The notes beneath the pieces were generated by a model. The model searched no databases. It had not been told where the DNA came from and saw nothing but the letters and a program-made list of their open reading frames with translations. The position numbers and the translations under genes were made by a program. Shown here piece after piece: positions 50,805 to 59,769 of a DNA stretch of 64,000 bases. Positions within the stretch are counted from its first letter, which is position 1, and each line of letters starts with the position of its first letter. Source of the DNA: CBDDFS01 sp965227255 (GTDB lineage: Bacteria > Bacteroidota > Bacteroidia > Flavobacteriales_E > Vicingaceae); assembly GCA_965227255.1 (NCBI GenBank), contig CBDDFS010000002.1, positions 1,426,001-1,490,000 of the forward strand, read 5' to 3'.

Positions 50805-53309
50805 AAACAGAATCTCCATCTCAACCCTTCTGTTCTTCTGTCTTCCTTCTGCAGTATCATTCGACTCTATAGGTTGAGTTTCTCCGTAGAATTCAACTTT
50901 GATTCTCGACTTTTCTACACCCTTATCAGAGAGATATTTCTGTACGGCTTCTGCTCGACGTTTAGAAAGAATCAAGTTGTCTTTTTCAGTACCCACATTA
51001 TCTGTGTGTCCTTCAAGTTTAAGTTTCCAGTCTTCTTTCTTAACGAGCAGTGCGGCAAGCTCATCAAGTGACGCGTAAGAGTTTTGTCTGATCACAGCCT
51101 TAGCTGAGAGGAATTCAAGATTTGCAAATGCAGTATTCAGAATCTCTTGCTCTTCTTCCTCAATTACAGGACAACCGTTGTTTTCTGGTACACCCGGTAC
51201 ATTCGGACAATCATCATCTTTATCGAGTATGCTGTCGCCGTCGGTATCTGCGTACGGACAACCGTCATTCTCTGCAGGTCCTGGGTTATTTGGACATCGA
51301 TCATCTTTGTCGAGAACACCATCCATATCAGTATCAGGCCATGGACAACCATTGTTTTCCTTTGGACCGAATACTTCCGGACACTCATCCAAGTAATCGA
51401 AGATGCCATCGAAATCGGTATCAGGACAGCCTCCGTTTTCGATTGGGCCCGGATGCTCAGGACATAGATCATCAGGATCGATGATGCTATCACCATCTGT
51501 ATCAGGACATCCATGGAAAATTAGCAGACCGGCAAGATTCGGACAAGAATCTTGAGGATCGATCAGACTGTCGCCGTCGCTATCCGGACATCCGCCAAAT
51601 GCAACAATACCTGGAAGATCAACGCATTCGTCGTATTTGTCAATGATACCATCACCGTCTGTATCAGGACAACCTCTGAATTCGGCTGAACCAGAATCGG
51701 AAGGACAGTCATCATAAATGTCTGCAATGCCGTCATTATCGATATCAGGACAACCATTGAAGGCCAGTAATCCAGGAATTTCGGGACAATCGTCTTTCTT
51801 GTCAGAAACCTTATCATCATCTCGGTCGGACGGTTTACCCGCTCTAAATAGAGGCACTTTTAAGGCGAAATATCCATCAACACCGAAAATGTTCACACCA
51901 TAGAAATAAGGCACAAAATCAGTTGTTCCTACTGTAACAGGTCCGAGACGAATAGAAAGGCCCATGGCCGTATTTCCGTAATGGTTGTATGAGAACGGCA
52001 TGGAAGCTCCAAACCATCTGTTTTCATATCTCGGTGTCAAAGAGTAAGTCCCAATGTTGTGAACCTTGGATGGATCACTCGGATTGTAAAGAGGCCAGTA
52101 AGGGGTGAAATTCACATAGAAGTCATTGATAATGTTGTAATCGATCTGAATACTCAATGCAGTTGGAAGTTGCATGTTAAAGGTTCTTTCGTCACCCGGC
52201 GCCGGTGTTGCAACAGAAGCTATTACAGAGTCGAAGTCATTCATGTCATTGATCGGAAAGTCTGTAATATCCCAATCCTGAACATCGAGAATATAGTCTC
52301 TGCTGTTAGGATGTTTGTCAAATTTGATTCTACCGATGTCTGTGATCGACAGTCCGAACTTCCACTTGTATTTGTTTTTGTCATTCATCCACAGATCATA
52401 CTCTCCATCCATGTCATATTTATACTTTTCTCGGTCAGGGCGTATTTCGTATACAACACCGATATCCAGAGCCGGAGCCATCTTTGAATCGAAGTTGTAG
52501 GAGAAATAGTCAGATTGAGAAGGATCGTAATTCTGTGATCGACCGTAATTTACACGAACACCGGGAACAGTAAGAAGGTCTCTTGGGTCATCTACATCCG
52601 TAGTATCAATATCAAGAGTGTAATTGAAATCTTCTACCTGGAAATAGGCTGCATGCATTCCATGTACAAGCTTGAAAGTACCACCTACTTTAACAAAATG
52701 CTTGTGCTCGTCGTAAATAACACGGCCATAACCAAGGCCATATTCTGCCCATGTCATATTCGCCATGCCAATTTCTTCTTCGTTTGAAATGGCCTGTCCC
52801 CAGAGATCAGGAACGTTTTTATCATTGTAGATTATTCTGGCCAGTTCTTCACCCAATCCATCAATATTACCCACAGACCGAACTCTCCACATCAAGGATG
52901 CCGCCTGTCTATCATCAATGGTGTAAAGGGCTGAAGGCCCCATAACTTCTGTATATTGATGTATAGATTTACTATTTCCATCAAGTCTCTCGAAAAGATA
53001 TTTTTCCTGAAATTCCGGATCACTGAAAGCGTTTCCATCGCCACCTCCAAATGCCTCTCCTGCACCGGTCTGAGAAGTCCAAAAGCCAATTGTATGTCCT
53101 TCAAGTGCTATATAGTTATTATAAGCAGAGTTGAAAGTTTGAAAGAGGTTGATATCCAATCTATGGCGGTTATCAGCCATATTGGCGGGATTCGAAGGCA
53201 CAGATAATATACCGGAGTAGTTGTCCTGAACATTGCTGGGCTGGTTCTGGGCAAAAAGGACTGAAGAAATCAGTATCAGAGAAAGAGAAAAGAGTATACG
53301 TAGCCTCAA
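50799..53309 (-). CDS. Outer-membrane protein with DUF5723-like barrel, TSP3 repeats and OmpA domain
   Basis: The 836-residue protein has a signal peptide ending LFAQN and a long beta-rich N-terminal part (about 22-490) resembling DUF5723-type barrels. It then has eight thrombospondin type-3-like calcium repeats (about 495-716, e.g. DTDGDGIIDKYDEC, DTDGDSILDKDDDC) and an OmpA-type peptidoglycan-binding domain (717-836). The latter has GHTDNVGTEKDN and LSKRRAEAVQKYL; Asp and Arg for diaminopimelate binding are present. The start is TTG 53309, directly before the signal peptide. It should tie the outer membrane to the cell wall through a calcium-stiffened stalk. Confidence 0.92.
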   Translation of the reverse strand: MRLRILFSLSLILISSVLFAQNQPSNVQDNYSGILSVPSNPANMADNRHRLDINLFQTFNSAYNNYIALEGHTIGFWTSQTGAGEAFGGGDGNAFSDPEFQEKYLFERLDGNSKSIHQYTEVMGPSALYTIDDRQAASLMWRVRSVGNIDGLGEELARIIYNDKNVPDLWGQAISNEEEIGMANMTWAEYGLGYGRVIYDEHKHFVKVGGTFKLVHGMHAAYFQVEDFNYTLDIDTTDVDDPRDLLTVPGVRVNYGRSQNYDPSQSDYFSYNFDSKMAPALDIGVVYEIRPDREKYKYDMDGEYDLWMNDKNKYKWKFGLSITDIGRIKFDKHPNSRDYILDVQDWDITDFPINDMNDFDSVIASVATPAPGDERTFNMQLPTALSIQIDYNIINDFYVNFTPYWPLYNPSDPSKVHNIGTYSLTPRYENRWFGASMPFSYNHYGNTAMGLSIRLGPVTVGTTDFVPYFYGVNIFGVDGYFALKVPLFRAGKPSDRDDDKVSDKKDDCPEIPGLLAFNGCPDIDNDGIADIYDDCPSDSGSAEFRGCPDTDGDGIIDKYDECVDLPGIVAFGGCPDSDGDSLIDPQDSCPNLAGLLIFHGCPDTDGDSIIDPDDLCPEHPGPIENGGCPDTDFDGIFDYLDECPEVFGPKENNGCPWPDTDMDGVLDKDDRCPNNPGPAENDGCPYADTDGDSILDKDDDCPNVPGVPENNGCPVIEEEEQEILNTAFANLEFLSAKAVIRQNSYASLDELAALLVKKEDWKLKLEGHTDNVGTEKDNLILSKRRAEAVQKYLSDKGVEKSRIKVEFYGETQPIESNDTAEGRQKNRRVEMEILFE
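51162..51827 (-). repeat. Coding repeat array: eight TSP3 units
   Basis: The segment encodes eight Asp-rich TSP3-like units of about 25-28 residues, each with the pattern D-x-D-x-D-G-x-x-D-x-x-D-x-C-P. Codon use varies between units, so it is an old protein repeat and not a recent DNA duplication. Confidence 0.85.
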
Positions 53310-53380
53310 ATCCGTATTGTTTTCTGCAAGTTAAAAAAAGTAATGAATTTGAAAAAAGAAAATTGACCGCTTGAATTATG

Positions 53381-53443
53381 GTAAAAGATGAAAAGTGAAG
53401 GATGAAAAATGAAAGATGAAAAATGAAAGTTTGATTTTTGATT
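53381..53443. repeat. 7-bp tandem repeat, ATGAAAA type
   Basis: Units in strict phase: GTAAAAG, then ATGAAAA/GTGAAGG/ATGAAAG over 53388-53429, then two TTTGATT. The array lies between the small membrane protein gene and the start of the TSP3/OmpA gene. Confidence 0.82.
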
Positions 53444-53458
53444 TGTGAAATGGGATGG

Positions 53459-53758
53459 TTAGAAGTAGCTGGGGGTGAGAACAACCAAAATCAACAGACT
53501 GGAAAACTCCAGGCTTAAGAGGCTGCCATGAAAGTATTCTTCTTTCTTAGAAAAGTAAAATATCAATGAAAGCAATGCCCAAAATGGAACAAACCAGATG
53601 TATTGGAGCAGTAAGATGAACAGGCTTAGTACTTCATCAATTACTGCTGCCAGACCTTCTGATTCACTTTCGTAATAGTTGTCGTAAATCTTTATTGCCT
53701 GGACAAACAGAACGGTAAGTAATACCTGAAGTATCAAAATTCTGTATCTCACTTTCAC
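53459..53758 (-). CDS. Small membrane protein, unknown
   Basis: A 99-residue protein with three hydrophobic segments (about 6-21, 42-68 and 82-96) and an acidic loop ESESEGLAAVIDE. No family recognised. It is followed by the heptamer array and then the TSP3/OmpA gene on the same strand. It is divergent from the BrkB-type gene. Confidence 0.65.
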   Translation of the reverse strand: MKVRYRILILQVLLTVLFVQAIKIYDNYYESESEGLAAVIDEVLSLFILLLQYIWFVPFWALLSLIFYFSKKEEYFHGSLLSLEFSSLLILVVLTPSYF

Positions 53759-53823
53759 GTTTGAATAACTTCTTTTTGATCAGATTATTTCAGACTGAAT
53801 TTCATAAAAAAAATTAAAGGCAG

Positions 53824-53830
53824 TATTTTG
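53824..53830 (+). promoter_or_regulatory. -7-like box of the BrkB-type gene
   Basis: TATTTTG ends six bases before the ATG at 53837 and contains the TTG that would otherwise be read as an earlier start. It is one T short of consensus. Confidence 0.4.
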
Positions 53831-53836
53831 CATGTC

Positions 53837-55162
53837 ATGAAGAAGACGCAAGAAGTAAGAAGTTTTCTGGATCAGGGCATATGGCAGGTGGATCTGGCTA
53901 CCGTTGAAGGCCCCAGGAGATATCTGTATCATTTTTTAAGATCCTTCATTATAGCTTGGAGAGATTTCAGGAAGGATAGCTGTCAGCAAAAAGCCTCGGC
54001 ACTTACTTTTTACACTTTACTATCCATTGTTCCCATCGTAGCAATGTTCTTTGGAATTGCCAAAGGATTTGGCTTCGAAAAGAAACTAGAATCTCAATTC
54101 AAATCAGACTTGACTTATAATCAGGAAGTGATATCCTATGTCTTCGAATTTGCCAATTCAATGCTTCAGAATACAAAGGGCGGATTGATCGCAGGACTCG
54201 GTGTAGCTCTGTTATTCTGGTCAGTGATGAAAGTCCTGGGCAGTGTTGAAGCTTCCTTCAATGACATATGGGAGGCAAGGAGTGGTAGATCCTGGGTGAG
54301 AAAATTTACGGATTACATGGCCATTATGCTTGTGTCACCTTTGTTGATCATTGTTTCAAGTAGTATTCATGGTGCTGTATCAAGTGGTTTCGAAAGTGCA
54401 AGCGAAAATTTTACAATTCTGGCTGAGCTGGGAATTCTGGTCAAATACGGACTGGAGCTTCTGTCTTTGTTCTTATTGGTAACCATGTTTGGAATGTTAT
54501 ACATCATTCTTCCAAACACAAAGGTGAAATTTCCGGCAGCTTTATTTGGTGGATTGGTGGCAGCTATACTCTTTTTAGCGGTAGAATATGTTTATCTCAC
54601 TTTCCAGGTTGGTGTTTCACGATATAATGCCATTTATGGAGGATTTGCGGCATTACCTCTCTTCCTGGCATGGGTGCAGACAAACTGGCTTGTTGTTCTA
54701 CTTGGAGCTGAGTTGAGCTTTGCCTACCAGAATCATGGAAAATTTGAATTTGATGTCGTATCTAACGAGATCAGTCAATCCTATCAGTTCGTTCTTTCCG
54801 TGGCTGTTGTTCATGAATTGATCAGCAAATTTGAAAAAGGAGAGGAGGGGCCAAGTTCTTCTGAAATTTCGGCGGGTATGCAGATTCCTGCAAAGCTTGT
54901 TCGTCGCATATTAAATGATCTTGTGCGTGCCCGAGTCGTTAACAAAGTAATTCATGATGCAAATGTTGAGTCAAAATATTATCCTGCCGTTGACATTTCC
55001 AAACTCGACCTGAATTTTGTTTTAAGAAGGCTTAATGATTACGGAGTCAACGATCTGCCGGTCGAAAAAAGCGACGAACTGATAAGAATAGAAAAGATAA
55101 TCGAGAAGGCCAGGAAAGAAGTGGAAGAATCAAATTATAACCTTTTGATAAAGGATATGTAA
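53837..55162 (+). CDS. YihY/BrkB-family membrane protein with C-terminal winged helix
   Basis: From ATG 53837 the protein has 441 residues. About six helices (from 55 to 290) carry the family motif CQQKASALTFYTLLSIVPIVAMFFG, then YNAIYGGFAALPLFLAWVQ and LLGAELSFAYQ. The tail (about 310-441) is soluble with PSSSEISAGMQIPAKLVRRILNDLVRARVV, a winged-helix (Rrf2-like) pattern. This C-terminal domain is known for long YihY proteins. The function is unclear; the former name RNase BN is not supported. Confidence 0.9.
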   Translation: MKKTQEVRSFLDQGIWQVDLATVEGPRRYLYHFLRSFIIAWRDFRKDSCQQKASALTFYTLLSIVPIVAMFFGIAKGFGFEKKLESQFKSDLTYNQEVISYVFEFANSMLQNTKGGLIAGLGVALLFWSVMKVLGSVEASFNDIWEARSGRSWVRKFTDYMAIMLVSPLLIIVSSSIHGAVSSGFESASENFTILAELGILVKYGLELLSLFLLVTMFGMLYIILPNTKVKFPAALFGGLVAAILFLAVEYVYLTFQVGVSRYNAIYGGFAALPLFLAWVQTNWLVVLLGAELSFAYQNHGKFEFDVVSNEISQSYQFVLSVAVVHELISKFEKGEEGPSSSEISAGMQIPAKLVRRILNDLVRARVVNKVIHDANVESKYYPAVDISKLDLNFVLRRLNDYGVNDLPVEKSDELIRIEKIIEKARKEVEESNYNLLIKDM

Positions 55163-58100
55163 TTATTTGATCTCCAATCCAAGGATGCAAATATCATCGA
55201 TCTGGAATTCGCTTCCTCTCCATTGGTCGAAGATCTGAACGATCTCTTCTTCCTGCTCACTGAATTTCTTGGTGTGTATATTCAGGAACATTTTCTTGAA
55301 AGGAGTGTACATGAATTTCCTTCCTTCATCACCGCCAAACTGATCTGCAAATCCGTCGGTTGATAGATATAATTTGTCACCTTTCTTCAGTTGTACCTCT
55401 GTTTGTGTAAAAGGCTTAGCAAAGATGAAATCCCCAATCGGCTGTTTGTCACCCTTGTATTCGAGCAACATAAAGTCGTCGTTTTTCAATGTTTTCTCGT
55501 CTGCTTCACCGTTCAACGGAGTGATTCTGTAAACGGGATTATTTGCACCCGTGAATGTCATTTTCCTTGTTTTCAAATTGATCTTACAGAAGGATAGATC
55601 CATTCCGTCATTGACCTGCTTCTCACTTTTCTCGAACGTCTCTAATACCAGCTCCCTGGTCTTATCGAGAATTGCGGCCGGTTCGGTTATTTGCATCTCC
55701 TTGATGGCCCTGTTCAATGCGTTTGCACATACTACAGAAACCATGGCACCCGGAACACCGTGACCAGTGCAATCTGCCGAGGCAATGTAGATGTTGTCAC
55801 CGATGGTTTCGCAATAATAGAAATCACCAGCAACCACATCTTTTGGCTTGTAAAGGACGAAGCTGTCGGAGAAATGAGACTGAACAAAAGGAATAGGAGG
55901 AAGGATAGCGTGCTGGATTCTTCTGGCATACTTTATAGAATCCATGATCTCCCTGTTCTTATCCTCAACGATGTTTTTCTGTTCAACAACTTCAGCTGTT
56001 CTTTCATCTACAATTCGTTCCAACCTTTCTTTATCAGCCTTGAGTTTTCTCATTCTGATCTTGTCTCCTACATATAATCCAACCACAATAAGAATACCAC
56101 AGATTGTATAGAACCACCAGGTCATCCAGAATGGAGGTTTGATGGTGAATGTGTATGAGGTAGGAAGCTCGTTCCACTTACCATCATTATTTGAGGCTTT
56201 CACTCTGAATTCGTAATCACCTGGAGGAAGGTTTGAATACACAACGTCCTGCTCTTTCGTCACCGGTGACCAATCGCGATCGAAATTATCGAGCATGAAC
56301 ATGTACTCTACATGTTCTGGATTTGTAAGACTGATACCTATGTAGTGAAAAGTTATATGGTTTTCATCATAGCTGAATTCATTATCTAAAGGAAATTCAA
56401 ATGGCTCATAATTCACCTTAATGTTTTCGAGAATGGTTATTGGTTCAGTGGCGTTTTGTTTCTCGAGACTCAGGTTAAACTTTACAGCGCCCATGATGGT
56501 TCCGAACCATAAATTTCCGTCATGATCTTTCCAAACTGAATTCGGGTTAGGTTCAACGCCCAGAAAGCCTTCTTTTTCTCTGTATCTCTTAGTTGTAAGG
56601 TCTTTGGTATTGAACTTGTCAATTCCTTTTCCATGACCAACCCAAATGTTGTTATAATCGTCAGCAACAAGGGAATATGGGGAATTACTGCTCAGTCCGT
56701 TTTCCGTACTGTAATTCGTAAATTCTTTTCCATCAAACTTGTAAATACCACCTCCATAGGCACCAAACCATACATTTCCTTCATTATCACCCGTGATCGA
56801 TGTGATAAATTTTTGACTCAGATTTTTGTCTTCATTAAAAATCTCAAACTTGCCATTTCTGAGAACACTCAAGTAGCCACCAATCGAGGCGAAATACAAA
56901 TTGCCTTTGTCGTCTTTGAATATCTTGTAAATGTTGTCGCCACCCAGTCCGTCATCCGATGTATAATTTACAATCTCACCATCGGTCTTGATCTGTGAAG
57001 CACCTTTGTCTGTTCCCAGCCAGTAAGTACCATCATTTCCTCTGGCAATGCTATAGATGGTATTTGAGGCAAGACCATCATCTGTATCTAAAACCGTTGT
57101 TCTGTTGCCTTTTGAATCGAGAACGGTCACACCACCATATCCAGTTCCACACCATACATTGCCATTATCGCTGATGTAGAGTGAGAGAACCGTTGGATTG
57201 CTTAATCCATCCTTGGTTCCAAAATTGTCAACTTCAATTCTGGTGGTTTGACCTGACTTCGTGTCCTTAAGAAAGCTCAATCTGGAAACTCCGTCATCTG
57301 TACCCAACCAGATTCTTTCTTCCTTATCTTCAGCAATAGCCCAAATCACATTGTTTGCCAGTCCATCTCTTTCATCATAAATAAGGAATTCATCTCCTCT
57401 AAAGAGGTTCAAACCGAGGTCGGTTCCGATCCAGACATTATCTTCTCGGTCGCGGAAAATATTATTGACCTTAAAATAGTTCAGTCCTTGTCTGGTTGAA
57501 AGTTGACGGATGTAGTTTTTCGATAAATTGTATCTGAAAACACCCTTGTCTCTCGATCCGATCCAGATGTTGTCATCATCTTCTTTATAGAGACAGGAAA
57601 TTTCATTTGATGGAAGAATGTTCTCGTCATTCATCACCCCTATGTCAAAAACTCCAGGATTCCCGGTAGTTTTTATTACCGATACTCCTTCGAATTCAGA
57701 ACTGGCATAGATTGAATTTTTTCCAACGGCAATCAGGTCTGTTATGTGGTCGGAGCTTAAGCCTTCTTCACTTGTGATCAGTGTATAAGCATCTTCATTT
57801 TCGAGGGATTTATCACTCTGGTAAACAACAATTCCCAGATTCGAGGCAAACCATATATTGTTTTGTTGATCAACAACCATGGCATTTATCATATCACTGA
57901 GAAAACCCTCTTCAAGGGTCAATGAAATTATTGCTTCATCTTTGGATTCGTACTTGAATACACCTGCACCTGACGTGCTGAACCAAATATCGCCGTCCTT
58001 ATCTTGAACGATATCCGTAATGGTTTTGAAGTTACTGAACCTTTCAAATTTCATATCCTGAAAGGATCCTGTTTCAACATCATAAAAGGAAACGCCACCT

Positions 58101-58390
58101 CCCCAGTGCCCGAACCAGAGATTACCATTCTGATCCCTCAGGGAAGAGGTAACCCAATTTTCGGCAAGTCCATCTTCCTTCGCAACGATGTCAAAATTTG
58201 AACCATCATAGCGCGTCAATCCAGACATTGTTCCGATCCAGAAAACACCATCCTTATCCTGATTTATACTGGTAATAACCGATTGCGCCAATCCGTCTTC
58301 AACTCCTATATGCTGAAAGCTGTATGTCTGGGAGAACAACCTGGTCCCGAACAAGAGGAGTGGAATTAGGAAATAGATCAGTTTACGCAT
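55163..58390 (-). CDS. Reg_prop/Y_Y_Y sensor with SpoIIE-type phosphatase
   Basis: The 1075-residue membrane protein has a signal peptide (to about 20) and 13-14 two-component-regulator propeller repeats (about 25-640, pattern NIWFGxxxGv, e.g. NVWIGTDLGLNLF). A Y_Y_Y domain (about 690-750, NLPPGDYEFRVKASNNDG), one membrane helix (754-776), a coiled coil and a SpoIIE phosphatase domain follow. Metal motifs are GDFYYCE near 855, DCTGHGVPGA near 873, STDGFADQFGG near 1011 and DDICILG near 1065. Its output is a phosphatase rather than the histidine kinase usual for propeller sensors. The gene overlaps the upstream gene by 13 bases and is coupled to it. Confidence 0.92.
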   Translation of the reverse strand: MRKLIYFLIPLLLFGTRLFSQTYSFQHIGVEDGLAQSVITSINQDKDGVFWIGTMSGLTRYDGSNFDIVAKEDGLAENWVTSSLRDQNGNLWFGHWGGGVSFYDVETGSFQDMKFERFSNFKTITDIVQDKDGDIWFSTSGAGVFKYESKDEAIISLTLEEGFLSDMINAMVVDQQNNIWFASNLGIVVYQSDKSLENEDAYTLITSEEGLSSDHITDLIAVGKNSIYASSEFEGVSVIKTTGNPGVFDIGVMNDENILPSNEISCLYKEDDDNIWIGSRDKGVFRYNLSKNYIRQLSTRQGLNYFKVNNIFRDREDNVWIGTDLGLNLFRGDEFLIYDERDGLANNVIWAIAEDKEERIWLGTDDGVSRLSFLKDTKSGQTTRIEVDNFGTKDGLSNPTVLSLYISDNGNVWCGTGYGGVTVLDSKGNRTTVLDTDDGLASNTIYSIARGNDGTYWLGTDKGASQIKTDGEIVNYTSDDGLGGDNIYKIFKDDKGNLYFASIGGYLSVLRNGKFEIFNEDKNLSQKFITSITGDNEGNVWFGAYGGGIYKFDGKEFTNYSTENGLSSNSPYSLVADDYNNIWVGHGKGIDKFNTKDLTTKRYREKEGFLGVEPNPNSVWKDHDGNLWFGTIMGAVKFNLSLEKQNATEPITILENIKVNYEPFEFPLDNEFSYDENHITFHYIGISLTNPEHVEYMFMLDNFDRDWSPVTKEQDVVYSNLPPGDYEFRVKASNNDGKWNELPTSYTFTIKPPFWMTWWFYTICGILIVVGLYVGDKIRMRKLKADKERLERIVDERTAEVVEQKNIVEDKNREIMDSIKYARRIQHAILPPIPFVQSHFSDSFVLYKPKDVVAGDFYYCETIGDNIYIASADCTGHGVPGAMVSVVCANALNRAIKEMQITEPAAILDKTRELVLETFEKSEKQVNDGMDLSFCKINLKTRKMTFTGANNPVYRITPLNGEADEKTLKNDDFMLLEYKGDKQPIGDFIFAKPFTQTEVQLKKGDKLYLSTDGFADQFGGDEGRKFMYTPFKKMFLNIHTKKFSEQEEEIVQIFDQWRGSEFQIDDICILGLEIK

Positions 58391-59712
58391 ATGTATGAAT
58401 TTTTTGAAGCTTCACTCACTTCCTGGCAGAATGTATCTTCGTTTATTTCCTCGTCACCACGGTAGAAATAGGTGATGCCGAACAGGAATGTTTCTTTTCG
58501 ATAAGTCGTTTTTCTGTCGGGATACCTCACCATGATTCTTTCTTCATCCATCCAGAATGATTCCTTAGAAGCCACAACTGTGCTGGGTACAACTTCATTA
58601 TGATCAATTGGATTATTCTTGTATTCCTCCATCTTAAGGTATATCTCAGCAAGGGCAATTGTCTTGATCAAATGCCTGAGCCGGTCATTTTGGATATCCT
58701 TATTCTTCATTCTTTTTTCTCGCAGAGCATAAATTTGCTGATTGAGCGACCTCACCTGTTCTCTTATCCTTGCTTGTTCTTCAAGTCTTTTAATCTCCTG
58801 AGCCTCTCTCATCTTCATTTTCTGCAAGGCCAGTTGCTCATCCTGAGCTTCGCTTCCTGAGTTTTCCTCATTGATAAGTGTCCGCTTTGGAACTACATTG
58901 AAGGCGATGGCTTCTTCTTCAATTACCTCTTCTTCAATTTCTTCAACCTGAGCAAGTATCTCTTCAACTTCCGGTTCATCTTTCAGTTCAGCTTTCTTGG
59001 GCTCTTCCAGGTATTCCATTATATTCTTTGAGCCGCGTTTGTTTTCAGCCACTTTCTTCTTTTCGACTTCAAACTCGATAACCTTTCTGTCTTGAGTCTC
59101 TTCCTTTTTAGCAATTTCCTGCTTCTTTTCTTCCTGAGGTTTTTGCTTCTTTTTCGGATCCTCCTTCAATACTTTTCTTTTTTGCGCTCTCATTTCTTCC
59201 ATTCTGGCCAGGAAACTCTCCATATCATAGCGCATGTCATTGGCATAGTTCTTATCAAATTCAAAGCGATCCTTCTTGGGATTATATTTCATTTTGAGAA
59301 GGGGTCTGTTGAGCAGACCCATATTCATGCCCTGATATAACTCGTACATGTCTACTTCAAATTGAAATTCAGCTCCCTTCATATCCTGAGCTACAATATC
59401 CGGCACTCTTGTGTCGATTTGTACCTTAGAAGTACCGTGATAATCCATAGACAGGTGGAACATGTAAAGATGGTTCAAACCGATTTTGGCAGTGAAGTTG
59501 CCCCGGTCATCAGTATTCAGAGTCTTAAAGGACTTACCGTCTTCGGTGATCCAAACACGAATACTCTGTTTGCCATATTTTCCAAAGTCAAACAGACCTC
59601 TTCCGTGAACAACCACAATCTCTTTCTGACGTGGTGTAAATCCAATTTCAATCACCGAAATGAGAACGATGAAAAAAGGCAAAAGGAAATATTTCAGCTT
59701 CTTAACTGACAT
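58378..59712 (-). CDS. Periplasmic coiled-coil protein, partner of the SpoIIE sensor
   Basis: A 444-residue protein. An N-terminal hydrophobic segment (8-25) is followed by a carboxypeptidase-regulatory-like beta domain (VVHGRGLFDFGKYGKQSIRVW, TDDRGNFTAKIGLNHLYMF), then MKYNPKKDRFEFDKNYA and a long Lys/Glu coiled coil (about 170-350). A compact C-terminus has GITYFYRGDEEIN. The first part resembles the periplasmic part of the phosphatase at 7230 (TNLAGVFTLELKRDKRYLI and FYDSKKNEFQLSVNGDY). It overlaps the SpoIIE sensor gene by 13 bases and is probably its signal-receiving or scaffold partner. Confidence 0.78.
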   Translation of the reverse strand: MSVKKLKYFLLPFFIVLISVIEIGFTPRQKEIVVVHGRGLFDFGKYGKQSIRVWITEDGKSFKTLNTDDRGNFTAKIGLNHLYMFHLSMDYHGTSKVQIDTRVPDIVAQDMKGAEFQFEVDMYELYQGMNMGLLNRPLLKMKYNPKKDRFEFDKNYANDMRYDMESFLARMEEMRAQKRKVLKEDPKKKQKPQEEKKQEIAKKEETQDRKVIEFEVEKKKVAENKRGSKNIMEYLEEPKKAELKDEPEVEEILAQVEEIEEEVIEEEAIAFNVVPKRTLINEENSGSEAQDEQLALQKMKMREAQEIKRLEEQARIREQVRSLNQQIYALREKRMKNKDIQNDRLRHLIKTIALAEIYLKMEEYKNNPIDHNEVVPSTVVASKESFWMDEERIMVRYPDRKTTYRKETFLFGITYFYRGDEEINEDTFCQEVSEASKNSYICVN

Positions 59713-59769
59713 TGGACTGTTTAAGGAAACCCTAAAGTAAAAATTATCTTGTAGTCGAAAAAATTCGAT

